Source: DATHKG01 sp035489435 (lineage in GTDB: Bacteria; Bacteroidota; Bacteroidia; Chitinophagales; Chitinophagaceae). Taken from it: DNA of 64,000 nt. A program made the translations under genes and the position numbers. The notes under the pieces were generated by a model. It made no database searches and was not told where the DNA came from. It saw only the letters and a program-made list of their open reading frames with translations. Positions within the stretch are counted from its first letter, which is position 1. Each line of letters begins with the position of its first letter. Below, one piece after another: positions 26,695-35,554 of this stretch. The stretch lies in NCBI GenBank assembly GCA_035489435.1, contig DATHKG010000026.1; one strand, given 5' to 3'.

Positions 26695-29600
26695 CTATTG
26701 CACAAGCGATATTACTCTTCTCTCTTTCTTTCGATTAACCACTTCAATAGATTTCATTGTACTGTCTGTAATCATAAATCTTGAAGACTGCGAAAGGTAA
26801 GAACTGCCATACCCAACCTCCAGTTTTCTTTTCCTGCTATTTTTAAATTGAACAATGCCAAAAAGATCATCATCCCTGAACCGGATTAGATTATTTGCCC
26901 GTTGTGGTTCAAAAAACTGAAGTTTGTTCCTGTTCTGTGTTGCGGCAAACTGGTAGTTATCGCCAACAACCAGTTTGATCAGTCCTTTTGAGTCGCCCGA
27001 TAAAAAGTAACCGCTTCGCTGGGTGGCAAGTGCATGAAAATTTCCTTTACCATCCCCCAGCATTACGAGTCCATACATGGCATCATATTGACCATTGACC
27101 GGCTCATTGCCATAATCATTCCCGTTTACGACTAAATCAAGAAAGCCATCTCCGTTCACATCTTCCGGCATCATACCGTTAATGGGGGCCAACTGAGCCT
27201 GAACAGGCAATGGTTTCAATTCAAATGTATTGTTGCCGTTATTCTGAATATAACTGCTGGTAAAATAATTCGCTTTTGATAAACGAGCTTTTTGAAATTC
27301 ATCTTTAGTTAACAAGGCATTTATATCTGCTTCTGCGTAGCTTTTATAGGTGGGGAATTTTCTTCGCATACCAACCAATTGTCCGATCATTTCATCCCGC
27401 ACATTAACCGGATATTCTTTTCGTTCATTGTTTTTACCAGTAAGGAATAATGTGATAATCGCATCATAAACCTGGTCGTTGTTAAGATCACCGGAATATA
27501 TCTTTACAGGCTCTTCCGCGGAAGCTTTCAGAAAAGAATTTAATCCAAGATTACCTGCTACATAATCCATATCACCATCATTATCAAAATCCCCGGACAC
27601 AATGCTAGACCACCATCCATTTAAATTTTGCAGGCCGGTTGTTGGAGTTATGTTCACAAATTTCCCGGCATTGTTTCTTAGAAAAGTCAGCGGCATAAAT
27701 TCACCTGCGATGATGAGGTCCTGCCATCCATCGTTGTCAAAATCGGTCCATACAGCATCACAAACCAGTCCTGCATTATGAAGGTCCGGCGTTATCTCAG
27801 TTGTTATATCCGTAAATTTAATAGTACCATTCCGTGAATCATTCCGATAAACGAAGCTGCTTACAGGTTCTGGATACAGTCCGGGTTTCACCCTTCCCCC
27901 GATAAACAAGTCAAGGTCGCCATCATTATCAAAATCGGCTGCTTTCACACAACTTTTGCTGGTAAAATTCTGGGGTATTGCCTGTGGTGATAGCAGGAAC
28001 TTTCCCTTCCCGGCATTTATATAAAACTGATCCTGGTAATTTTTTGTGTCAGCGGGGAACTCACTGCCACCACTAACGGCATACAGATCCAGATCGCCAT
28101 CTCCTTCCGCGTCAAAAAGCAACAGACCCATCATTTCCGGTTTTCGACCATCTTTTTCTGCAGATGCAGGCAATGTGTTTTGTATAAATCTACCGCCATT
28201 TTGTTGTAAAAATAATAAGCCCTGATTGTGTCCGGAAGCACCGATTATAATATCGTCTGCACCGTTATTATCTACATCGCCGGCCGCGATTGAAGGACCA
28301 TACTGAGAAAATTTATGAGGTAGAAGTCGTTGGTAGTCGAAGTCATTAAAATCAAATTCACTGTGGCGATAATCAATTCCACTTTTTTGGGTAGCATTTA
28401 CAAACAGCGTATTCTGTGCAGGTCCTTCTGTAGATTCTTTAATTTCCCGCGCATCTTTATATGAGACAGTGAGGGTTTGATTGACCGGTAAATTTAGTAA
28501 TACCTGTTGATTGCCATCGGGCCATTTAACAACAAGCGAATCAATTTTTAATATTTTACCTAACCCGAAATGCAAAACATCCTCTACAGTCGACAGATAA
28601 CCGCGGTATGGCGAATTTTCAAAGGTCTGCATGGCGCCATTACCATAATAAATGTCAGCAATCGCACCGAGACCATTAACATTTCCGACAGTACCGCTGA
28701 AGCGGATATTGAGATAATTATTCTTATTATATTTCTCGGATTTGTTTTCATAAATAAAAGCTTCTTCATTGATATTGTTAATCACATAATCCAAATCGCC
28801 GTCCCGGTCCAGATCAGCGTATACAGCCCCGGTTGAGAATGCAGGATTGTTCATGCCCCAATGGGTTGTTACATTATCAAAATGAAGGTCTCCTGTGTTT
28901 CTGAATGCATAGTTCGCAATTTTTATCTGGGGGATCTGTGCGATCAGCTCTTTTTTTGATACTGTTTTATATGCTTTGGCACGATATGCACCAAAGTCAT
29001 GATCGGTCACATCCTTAGGATATCCGTTAGTGATAATCAAATCCTTATTCCCGTCATTATCAAAATCTGCCATCGATGGGTTCCAGCTCCAATCAGTTTC
29101 TGCCACGCCGGCATAAAATGAGATATCACTAAAAAAAGGTAACAGCTGATTGCTGGTATCAAGCGCAGTCAATCCATTATTCAATTGCAATGTATTGCGT
29201 ACGTATTGAACCATTAACCCTTTTTGTTTCATTGATTCCTGCACATAATAATTCAGCCCGTTCATGTTTGTTTTCTTACGGTAATTATTTTCGGGGTTCA
29301 TATCCACTGCAATGATATCAGCCATCCCATCATTATTGATGTCGGCAATATCGTTACCCATAGCATTTTGAGAGGTATGCCTGAAACACAGCTTTGCTTT
29401 ATCTGTAAAAGTACCGTTGCCATTATTTATATATAAAAGATCGCTGCCGAAGAAATCGTTCGTAACATATATATCTTTCCACCCATCGTTATTAAGGTCT
29501 GCAACAGCAACGCCTAGTCCGAATCCCTCATCGCCTATTCCGGCTTCTTTTGATACATCTTTAAAATAGGGATGACCAAGAGAATCGCTTCCATTGTTGC

Positions 29601-30258
29601 GATAAAGCTTATCAGATAACGCATGTTTGTTTTCATTGCCACCCCCATCAAAACGTGTGCTGTTGCGCTCTGCCAGGGTAGTTGTAACCAGGTACATGTC
29701 CAGATCGTCGTCTCCATCGTAATCGAAAAACGCAGCATGAACAGAAAACCCTGTATCGGCAAGATTATATTCCTTTGCCATTTCTTTAAAATGGGGTATA
29801 CCCTCTTTATTCAAACCCTGGTTGATGTATAAAAGATTTGCTCGGTTGGCAGGGTCTTTTTTTATTGTTGTACACACATATAAGTCAGGCCATCCATCCG
29901 CATTAACATCAACGACTGAAGCTGCATTACTCCAACAGTTACCACTACCGGCAGCTGCTCTTTCTGTAATATCTTCAAATACCAGGTTCCCTTTGTTTAA
30001 GTACATTTTATTGGTCACCTGGCTTCCTGTAAAATACAGATCCGGTAAGCTGTCCCTGTTGAAGTCCGCAACCGCCACACCACCTCCATTGTATAGAAAC
30101 TCCATGTCGATAGGATTAATGGAATCGTTTTCTATTATTTCATTATTAAAATGAATATTGGTATAAGATGAAGGTATTTTTTCAAATAGTGTATCGGCGG
30201 TATTGCATGAACCCATTAAACCGAGTGCTATGAAAAGTGTGAGACATCGCATGTACAA
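26695..30258 (-). CDS. FG-GAP/VCBS beta-propeller lipoprotein with ASPIC/UnbV domain
   Basis: 1187 residues. Lipoprotein signal (IALGLMGSC, lipidation at Cys18 from the first Met). Many calcium-binding FG-GAP/VCBS blades carry the pattern D-x-N/D-x-D-G-x-x-D: VADFNRDSLPDLYF, FDYDGDDDLDMYL, VADLNNDGWKDIYV, FDNDGNKDLII, ADLDRDGDLDYV, FDNDGDLDLFIGGR and others. In the middle (about 520-610) is an ASPIC/UnbV-like domain (GLGAIADIYYGNG, LHFGLGKILKIDSLVVKWPDGN). The protein is probably surface- or periplasm-anchored and binds carbohydrate or protein. It lies 63 bp behind the SDR gene and is likely read with it from operator site 6. The exact role in the locus is unknown. Confidence 0.85.
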   Translation of the reverse strand: MYMRCLTLFIALGLMGSCNTADTLFEKIPSSYTNIHFNNEIIENDSINPIDMEFLYNGGGVAVADFNRDSLPDLYFTGSQVTNKMYLNKGNLVFEDITERAAAGSGNCWSNAASVVDVNADGWPDLYVCTTIKKDPANRANLLYINQGLNKEGIPHFKEMAKEYNLADTGFSVHAAFFDYDGDDDLDMYLVTTTLAERNSTRFDGGGNENKHALSDKLYRNNGSDSLGHPYFKDVSKEAGIGDEGFGLGVAVADLNNDGWKDIYVTNDFFGSDLLYINNGNGTFTDKAKLCFRHTSQNAMGNDIADINNDGMADIIAVDMNPENNYRKKTNMNGLNYYVQESMKQKGLMVQYVRNTLQLNNGLTALDTSNQLLPFFSDISFYAGVAETDWSWNPSMADFDNDGNKDLIITNGYPKDVTDHDFGAYRAKAYKTVSKKELIAQIPQIKIANYAFRNTGDLHFDNVTTHWGMNNPAFSTGAVYADLDRDGDLDYVINNINEEAFIYENKSEKYNKNNYLNIRFSGTVGNVNGLGAIADIYYGNGAMQTFENSPYRGYLSTVEDVLHFGLGKILKIDSLVVKWPDGNQQVLLNLPVNQTLTVSYKDAREIKESTEGPAQNTLFVNATQKSGIDYRHSEFDFNDFDYQRLLPHKFSQYGPSIAAGDVDNNGADDIIIGASGHNQGLLFLQQNGGRFIQNTLPASAEKDGRKPEMMGLLLFDAEGDGDLDLYAVSGGSEFPADTKNYQDQFYINAGKGKFLLSPQAIPQNFTSKSCVKAADFDNDGDLDLFIGGRVKPGLYPEPVSSFVYRNDSRNGTIKFTDITTEITPDLHNAGLVCDAVWTDFDNDGWQDLIIAGEFMPLTFLRNNAGKFVNITPTTGLQNLNGWWSSIVSGDFDNDGDMDYVAGNLGLNSFLKASAEEPVKIYSGDLNNDQVYDAIITLFLTGKNNERKEYPVNVRDEMIGQLVGMRRKFPTYKSYAEADINALLTKDEFQKARLSKANYFTSSYIQNNGNNTFELKPLPVQAQLAPINGMMPEDVNGDGFLDLVVNGNDYGNEPVNGQYDAMYGLVMLGDGKGNFHALATQRSGYFLSGDSKGLIKLVVGDNYQFAATQNRNKLQFFEPQRANNLIRFRDDDLFGIVQFKNSRKRKLEVGYGSSYLSQSSRFMITDSTMKSIEVVNRKKERRVISLVQ

Positions 30259-30321
30259 AAATTAAGCAGCAGTGAATTTTCATCTGTTGGCAAAGGCCGG
30301 TACGAAAAACTAAAAAACTGG

Positions 30322-31128
30322 TTACTGATAACTCTTCAGTTTGTTCAACATGTCCGCACCGGCTTTTTGCCCGGCTAACTGCCCGCCATCAGCAATAATT
30401 ATCTGACCTGTAATAAAACTACTTTCATGACTGGCGAGGAATAAAAATACAGGAGCTATTTCTTCTACTGTACCTGGTCTGTTCATAGGAATATACTGTC
30501 TCACGAAATTTTCTGTGAACTCCGGCGAATCAATTTCTTTTGACATCGGTGTCTGGATATAACCCGGGCAAACAGCATTGACCCTGATTCCCAGGTGGGC
30601 CAATTCCAGCGCCATAGTTTTAGTGAGCATAATAACACCACCTTTCGAAGCATTATAGTGAGCGTATCCAAATTCACCATCCAACCCATTTTTGCTACCC
30701 ATATTCACCACTACTCCTTTCTTTCTTTTAGCCATCAAACGGCACACAGCTTGGGCAACGTTAAACATACCTGTCAAATTTATATCAAGTATCCGCCTCC
30801 ATTCCACCTCATCGATACCTAAAAATGGAGTTTCTGATGCTATGCCGGCATTGTTGATCAGGATATCAATGGGTTGAGCAAGATCAGCCTGCATTACTGC
30901 AGACTGTACGGCCTTGCCATCAGCAACATCCACACAATAAGTATATACACGGGTTCCTTCGTTTTTAAATCCTAAAGCTGTACCCGCCAGATTATCTTTG
31001 TGAACATCAAAAAGAGAAAGCACAGCTCCTTCGGCTGCAAACTGACGGGCTATTTCTAATCCAATTCCTCTTGCAGCACCTGTAATCAGAACATGTTGAT
31101 TTGTGAAGCGATCGCGATTAGCATTCAT
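30322..31128 (-). CDS. Short-chain dehydrogenase/reductase (SDR), sugar dehydrogenase-like
   Basis: 268 residues, classical SDR: cofactor motif TGAARGIG (16-23), NNAG (92-95), catalytic Ser145, Tyr158 and Lys162 (YNASKGG), PG motif VCPGYIQTPM, and C-terminal ITGQIIIADGG. No signal peptide, so cytoplasmic. The Asp at the end of strand 2 (LSLFDVHKD) favours NAD over NADP. The gene is divergent from the EamA-dehydratase operon across operator site 6. In oxidative sugar pathways an SDR makes the aldonolactone that a lactonase and an IlvD-type dehydratase then process; both partner types are in this locus. Confidence 0.88.
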   Translation of the reverse strand: MNANRDRFTNQHVLITGAARGIGLEIARQFAAEGAVLSLFDVHKDNLAGTALGFKNEGTRVYTYCVDVADGKAVQSAVMQADLAQPIDILINNAGIASETPFLGIDEVEWRRILDINLTGMFNVAQAVCRLMAKRKKGVVVNMGSKNGLDGEFGYAHYNASKGGVIMLTKTMALELAHLGIRVNAVCPGYIQTPMSKEIDSPEFTENFVRQYIPMNRPGTVEEIAPVFLFLASHESSFITGQIIIADGGQLAGQKAGADMLNKLKSYQ

Positions 31129-31172
31129 GGTTCCTTTATAATTTAATTAAAACTTTAGTGAAAATATAATAA

Positions 31173-31203
31173 TGTTTACAATTTATACCTATAATTGTAA
31201 ACT
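31173..31203. promoter_or_regulatory. Paired GntR-type operator, site 6 (divergent promoter)
   Basis: TGTTTACA at 31173-31180 and TGTAAACT at 31196-31203, 23 bp centre to centre. The repeat extends to a perfect 10-bp gtttacaatt/aattgtaaac pair (31174-31183 with 31193-31202). It lies in the 161-bp space between the SDR and the EamA transporter and could control both directions. TATAATTG at 31190-31197 resembles a -7 element inside the right half. Confidence 0.68.
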
Positions 31204-31289
31204 ATTTTTACTTACTCGTTGCATTAAAGATTTCATGCACAATTTTGTAGCCAGAACCATAAACCGACATTAGAAACATATCAAGTCAT

Positions 31290-32228
31290 ATGAAGAAATC
31301 TTATTTATCCTGGGCTGCCCTGTTCGCATGTAACCTGATGTGGTCATTGCAATTTACTTGTATAAAACTGGTTCAGGAACAGATAGGAGCCTTCAGTACA
31401 GTCTTTATCCCAATGCTTCTTGCTACTGTTTTCATGATCCCGTTTGTTTATAAAGATGTGAAGGCAAATAAAAAAAGGAAAATAGGTGATCTGAAAATTT
31501 TTGTAATGCTCGCCCTGTTAGGACAATTTCCTGCCCAGGTATTAATGACCCTTGGAACGCAACAATCAACGGCCAGTAATGCGGGAATTATCAGCCTTAC
31601 ATTACCTGTTGTTTCTGCGTTGCTGGCAGTTGTGCTATTGAAAGAAAAAATGAACAGACTAAGATGGGTAAGTTTTTTCATCGCGATCATTGGAGTGGTC
31701 CTATGCTCACTGAAAGATATTGTCAGCGTTAACTTTAGTACGCAGTATATCATTGGAAATGCTTTGATCTTTGCGGGTGTGCTTGGAAGTGGGTTCTACA
31801 ATACCATTTGTAAAAAAATATCGGAAGATTATACAGAGATGGAAATGCTTTTCTATACATATATTTTTATGGTGATTCTGCTCGCTCCATTAGTGTGGCA
31901 TTACGAAGGCGCAACCCTTCAGCAGATTCCTTCTTACACGGTAAATACCTGGATTGGTTTAGGTCTGCTCACCATATTCCATAATTTCTTATCAATGATT
32001 TTATTTTTTAAGGCTTTAAAGAATCTGGAAGCAATACAGGTGTCACTTTCCAACTTTCTGATCGCATTTTTTGCGTTGCCAATAGCTGCTATATGGCTGC
32101 ATGAAAAACTGAGCCTGATGTCTATCCTGGGCGGTTTACTGGTATTGATAAGTACAATTGCTATTACAATACTGGAATATAAACAACAGTTGACAATTAA
32201 AAAGCTGGCTCCCGACAGCAGGATCTGA
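31290..32228 (+). CDS. EamA/DMT-family transporter
   Basis: 312 residues with about ten hydrophobic segments in two EamA repeats: first LSWAALFACNLMWSLQFTCI to VVLLKEKMNRLRWVSFF, second IIGNALIFAGVLGSGFYNTI to WLHEKLSLMSILGG. Inner-membrane drug/metabolite transporter, probably moving a sugar acid or monosaccharide linked to the next gene. It is first in the right-arm operon (37 bp to the dehydratase) behind operator site 6. The direction of transport cannot be told from sequence. Confidence 0.85.
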   Translation: MKKSYLSWAALFACNLMWSLQFTCIKLVQEQIGAFSTVFIPMLLATVFMIPFVYKDVKANKKRKIGDLKIFVMLALLGQFPAQVLMTLGTQQSTASNAGIISLTLPVVSALLAVVLLKEKMNRLRWVSFFIAIIGVVLCSLKDIVSVNFSTQYIIGNALIFAGVLGSGFYNTICKKISEDYTEMEMLFYTYIFMVILLAPLVWHYEGATLQQIPSYTVNTWIGLGLLTIFHNFLSMILFFKALKNLEAIQVSLSNFLIAFFALPIAAIWLHEKLSLMSILGGLLVLISTIAITILEYKQQLTIKKLAPDSRI

Positions 32229-32265
32229 TAACCGGTCTGTTGCGAATCGGGTCTTAATTAAGGAA

Positions 32266-33996
32266 ATGAAAAAAGAATTACGAAGTCATAAATGGTTTTG
32301 GGGCGCAAATGAAACGGGCTTGTTGCATAAGGGTGCACTTCGGGCTTCCGGTATCAACATGGATAACTATAATGGGCAGCCGGTAATCGGTATTGCAAAT
32401 ACCTGGGGCGAACTGAATAATTGCAACATGAGTCTTCGGCAGGTGGCCGAAGAAGTGAAATCCGGCATTCGTGCCGCGGGCGGGATCCCTTTGGAATTTC
32501 CGGTGATAACCCTTGGTGAAGAGTTGATGAAGCCTACTGCTGCTTTATATAGAAATCTGCTTTCAATGGATGTTGAAGAAAACCTTCGCTCCTATCCTAT
32601 TGACGGTATAGTATTGCTGGGAAATTGTGATAAGACTGTTCCCGGATTATTGATGGGGGCAATCAGTGCAAACCTGCCCGCCATTCAATTAAACGCCGGT
32701 CCTAAAAAAGCAGGCATACATAAAGGGCAGCGACTGGGAAGTGGAACAGATCTTTGGAAGTACTGGGATGAATTAAGGACGGGTGGAATAAACAATGATG
32801 AATGGGAACAAATAGGAAAAGCATTGAGTTGTGGTTTCGGCGCATGCAATACGATGGGTACAGCTTCAACAATGAATGGTATACTGGAAGCATTGGGAAT
32901 AATGCCCCTGGGCTTAAGTACATTGCCCGTGGATAGTGAAAAAAGATTTGCAATTTCCCGAGATGCCGGAAAACGAATTGTATCCATGGTTCACGAAGAT
33001 CTACGGCCCTCGGATATCCTTACTTTACAGGCTTTCAGGAATGCGGTTGCAGTATGCATGGCGCTTGGAGGATCCACAAATGCCATCATTCATTTAACGG
33101 CCCTTGCGGGGCGGAGAAATATTTCGTTATATCCGGATATCTTCAATGAGATTGGTAACAAAGTTCCCTGCATTGTGAATGTACAGCCTGCCGGAGACCT
33201 GCTGATTGATGAGTTTGACAAGGCCGGTGGTGTACCCGCTGTAATGATGCAGCTGAAAGATTTTATAGATTATGATGTTAAAACATATACCGGCAATTTG
33301 TTGAAATCGGCATTAGGCAGTGCTGATATAGCTGATGAAAATGTGATAAGGAGAATAGACAGACCGGTGCACAAAGCGCCAACGCTGGCCATACTAACCG
33401 GGGATCTTGCAACAAAAGGTGCAGTTATTAAAGTCGCTGCAGCCTCTGTTCATTTATTAAAGCATACAGGAAAGGCACTGGTATTTGAAAATTATGAAGA
33501 TATGCTGGGCAGGATCGATGAAGAAACACTCGACGTTGATGCTTCAAGTGTTCTGATCTTACGCAATGCCGGTCCGAAAGCGGTACCTGGTATGCCAGAA
33601 TGGGGAATGATACCAATACCTAAAAAGTTAAGGAAGCAGGGAATAACTGACATGGTCAGGATCAGCGATGCAAGAATGAGCGGCACCAGTTTCGGCACCG
33701 TTGTATTACATGTGTCGCCGGAAGCGGCAGTCGGTGGCATGCTGGCGTTTATTAAAAACGGCGATGAAATAACACTCGATGTTGAAAAAAGAACAATTAC
33801 GACTAACATAAGTGATCAGGAACTGGCTGATAGAAAGGCAAACTGGAAAGAACCTGTTTCCATACATACAAGAGGTTATCCAAAGCTTTATGTCAGGGAA
33901 GTACTTCAGGCAGATGAAGGTTGCGACCTTGATTTTCTAAAACCGAAAACTGATGCCGACCTGATTTTTATTGAACCGGTTGTGGGCAGATCTTAA
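32266..33996 (+). CDS. IlvD/EDD-family sugar-acid (pentonate-type) dehydratase
   Basis: 576 residues. It has the three cluster cysteines Cys53 (NNCNMS), Cys121 (GNCDKT) and Cys194 (FGACNTMG). Their spacings of 68 and 73 residues equal those of L-arabinonate dehydratase (59/127/200, from memory), which holds a [2Fe-2S] cluster. Lys123 is the expected carbamylated metal ligand. DARMSGTSFGTVVLHVSPE carries the active-site serine. The opening block RSHKWFWG also resembles pentonate dehydratases rather than IlvD. It converts an aldonate to the 2-keto-3-deoxy acid in the cytoplasm. Context (SDR, lactonase-like protein, FCD regulator) supports an oxidative pathway. The precise sugar is not determined. 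Confidence 0.88.
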   Translation: MKKELRSHKWFWGANETGLLHKGALRASGINMDNYNGQPVIGIANTWGELNNCNMSLRQVAEEVKSGIRAAGGIPLEFPVITLGEELMKPTAALYRNLLSMDVEENLRSYPIDGIVLLGNCDKTVPGLLMGAISANLPAIQLNAGPKKAGIHKGQRLGSGTDLWKYWDELRTGGINNDEWEQIGKALSCGFGACNTMGTASTMNGILEALGIMPLGLSTLPVDSEKRFAISRDAGKRIVSMVHEDLRPSDILTLQAFRNAVAVCMALGGSTNAIIHLTALAGRRNISLYPDIFNEIGNKVPCIVNVQPAGDLLIDEFDKAGGVPAVMMQLKDFIDYDVKTYTGNLLKSALGSADIADENVIRRIDRPVHKAPTLAILTGDLATKGAVIKVAAASVHLLKHTGKALVFENYEDMLGRIDEETLDVDASSVLILRNAGPKAVPGMPEWGMIPIPKKLRKQGITDMVRISDARMSGTSFGTVVLHVSPEAAVGGMLAFIKNGDEITLDVEKRTITTNISDQELADRKANWKEPVSIHTRGYPKLYVREVLQADEGCDLDFLKPKTDADLIFIEPVVGRS

Positions 33997-34020
33997 TATT
34001 ACTAACCATTTTTAAATTAT

Positions 34021-35505
34021 ATGAAACAAAACCTGTTATACTTAATTGCTATCCTTATACTTGGCTCCTGTTCAAATGGCGATCCCGTCGATGTAAAAGG
34101 AACAAAAGGAAATGTAATATTTACAGAGAATACCTTGCCCGGCACAACTGATTGGCTGATCGATGTAAAAAACGAATCCTGCCCACTACCGGATCACAGG
34201 TTTTGCAGGAGACCCCAGATAGAAGGTTATGCGTCTCAAACAAGTGTGAAACAAGGTGATTCCATAAATCTCTTTGTAAGTACCAATCCCTCATCAAAGT
34301 TCACGATTGATATTTACCGGATGGGTTATTATGGAGGAAAGGGAGGTAATTTAAAAAAGACAATTGGCCCTTTGCAGGGAACGATACAACAAAATGCGGA
34401 GCCAGATCCAAAGTCCAATTTTCTTGAATGCAAATGGGATGCAACTTATGGGTTGGTCATTCCTCCGGATTGGGTAAGTGGTGTATATATATGTAAACTA
34501 ACCAGCATGCCGGACCGGTTTCAGTCTTACATTGTTTTTATTGTAAAAGATGACAGGAAATCAGACTTTATGTTTCAGTGCTCTGACTTAACCTGGCAGG
34601 CTTATAACCGCTGGCCATACTGGAACAGTATGTACGATGAAGGACATGTTCCCTGGTCAAATACAAATGGTGCCAAAATAAGCTTTGACCGCCCCTATTC
34701 CATCTATGTAAATGAGCTGCCTTCTGCTTTTAATCCATTATCAAATGGAAGCGGTGAATTTCTGCTATGGGAATATCCTTTATGTTACTGGATGGAGAAA
34801 GAAGGATATGATGTTACTTATATTTCAAATATCGATACGCATTCTGACTCAGCGGGACTGTTACGCTCCAAAGGATTTTTATCAGTAGGTCATGATGAGT
34901 ACTGGACATATGATATGTTCAACAATGTTCAGAAGGCGCGCGATGCCGGAGTCAGCCTTTTATTTCTAAGTGGCAATTCGTTGGATGGAACCGTATACCT
35001 GGAACCTTCTACCGATAAACGGGCGAACAGGACTACGGGCCGCCTTCCCGAACGCGAATTTAAAAATGAACAGGACTTAATGGGAGCCAGTTCCTATGGC
35101 GTGGGATATGGTAGTTTTATCTGCGAACAACCGGATCATTGGTTATTTGAAAACACAGGCATGAAAAAAGGAGATAGTGTTGCAAATCTTGTTGGATGGG
35201 AATATCATGGACGTCCTACCGGTAACCAAAAAGACCTGGTGGTACTGGCTGAAACAAAAGTAAATGCCCTGGGCTTCGGAAAAGATCCCGAAAACTATGT
35301 TGCTACCATTTATACTACACCGAAAGGAAATTTTGTATTTAATGCAAGTACCTGTTTCTGGGTTCAGCCATTAGCTAAAACACCGGCATACCAGCATCCG
35401 AGAAGGCAAAAGGATACATTGGATTTTTCTAATTCAGATCAAAGGATGCAACAAATGACCAAAAATCTGCTTGAGAAAATAAAAGCTCAGAAGCAAATAA
35501 ATTAA
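34021..35505 (+). CDS. N,N-dimethylformamidase-like lipoprotein (copy 2)
   Basis: 494 residues, paralogue of the protein at 5860 with roughly half the positions identical by eye. It has a lipoprotein signal (LLYLIAILILGSCSNG) instead of a plain signal peptide, so this copy is membrane-anchored while copy 1 is soluble. The same hallmark blocks are present: DIYRMGYYGGKGG, FMFQCSDLTWQAYNRWPYWN, GEFLLWEYPLCYWMEKEGYD and VGHDEYWT, with His291-x-Glu293 as candidate iron ligands. The paired cysteines (CPLPDHRFCRRP) are also kept. 24 bp after the dehydratase, 44 bp before GH36. The conserved candidate ligands suggest both copies are active enzymes. Confidence 0.75.
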   Translation: MKQNLLYLIAILILGSCSNGDPVDVKGTKGNVIFTENTLPGTTDWLIDVKNESCPLPDHRFCRRPQIEGYASQTSVKQGDSINLFVSTNPSSKFTIDIYRMGYYGGKGGNLKKTIGPLQGTIQQNAEPDPKSNFLECKWDATYGLVIPPDWVSGVYICKLTSMPDRFQSYIVFIVKDDRKSDFMFQCSDLTWQAYNRWPYWNSMYDEGHVPWSNTNGAKISFDRPYSIYVNELPSAFNPLSNGSGEFLLWEYPLCYWMEKEGYDVTYISNIDTHSDSAGLLRSKGFLSVGHDEYWTYDMFNNVQKARDAGVSLLFLSGNSLDGTVYLEPSTDKRANRTTGRLPEREFKNEQDLMGASSYGVGYGSFICEQPDHWLFENTGMKKGDSVANLVGWEYHGRPTGNQKDLVVLAETKVNALGFGKDPENYVATIYTTPKGNFVFNASTCFWVQPLAKTPAYQHPRRQKDTLDFSNSDQRMQQMTKNLLEKIKAQKQIN

Positions 35506-35510
35506 CTCCC

Positions 35511-35554
35511 GTTGTTAATATCAATAAATGAAGTTGTTAATATAAATAAATGAA
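35511..35554. repeat. 22-bp tandem duplication of a translation start region
   Basis: Two copies of a 22-bp unit (gttgttaatat[c/a]aataaatgaa) lie at 35511-35532 and 35533-35554, differing at one base. The second copy contains the GH36 start codon (35550). The first gives an out-of-frame ATG at 35528 whose five-codon frame ends before the real start. It may be a decoy or leader, or a recent slippage event. Confidence 0.8.

Noticed and set aside
32685..32987. - strand open frames inside the dehydratase gene
   Set aside because: Shadows of a gene whose cysteine motifs and family match are clear.
34494..34501. TGTAAACT copy inside the second DMFase-like gene
   Set aside because: Single, intragenic and unpaired; expected by chance in AT-rich DNA.
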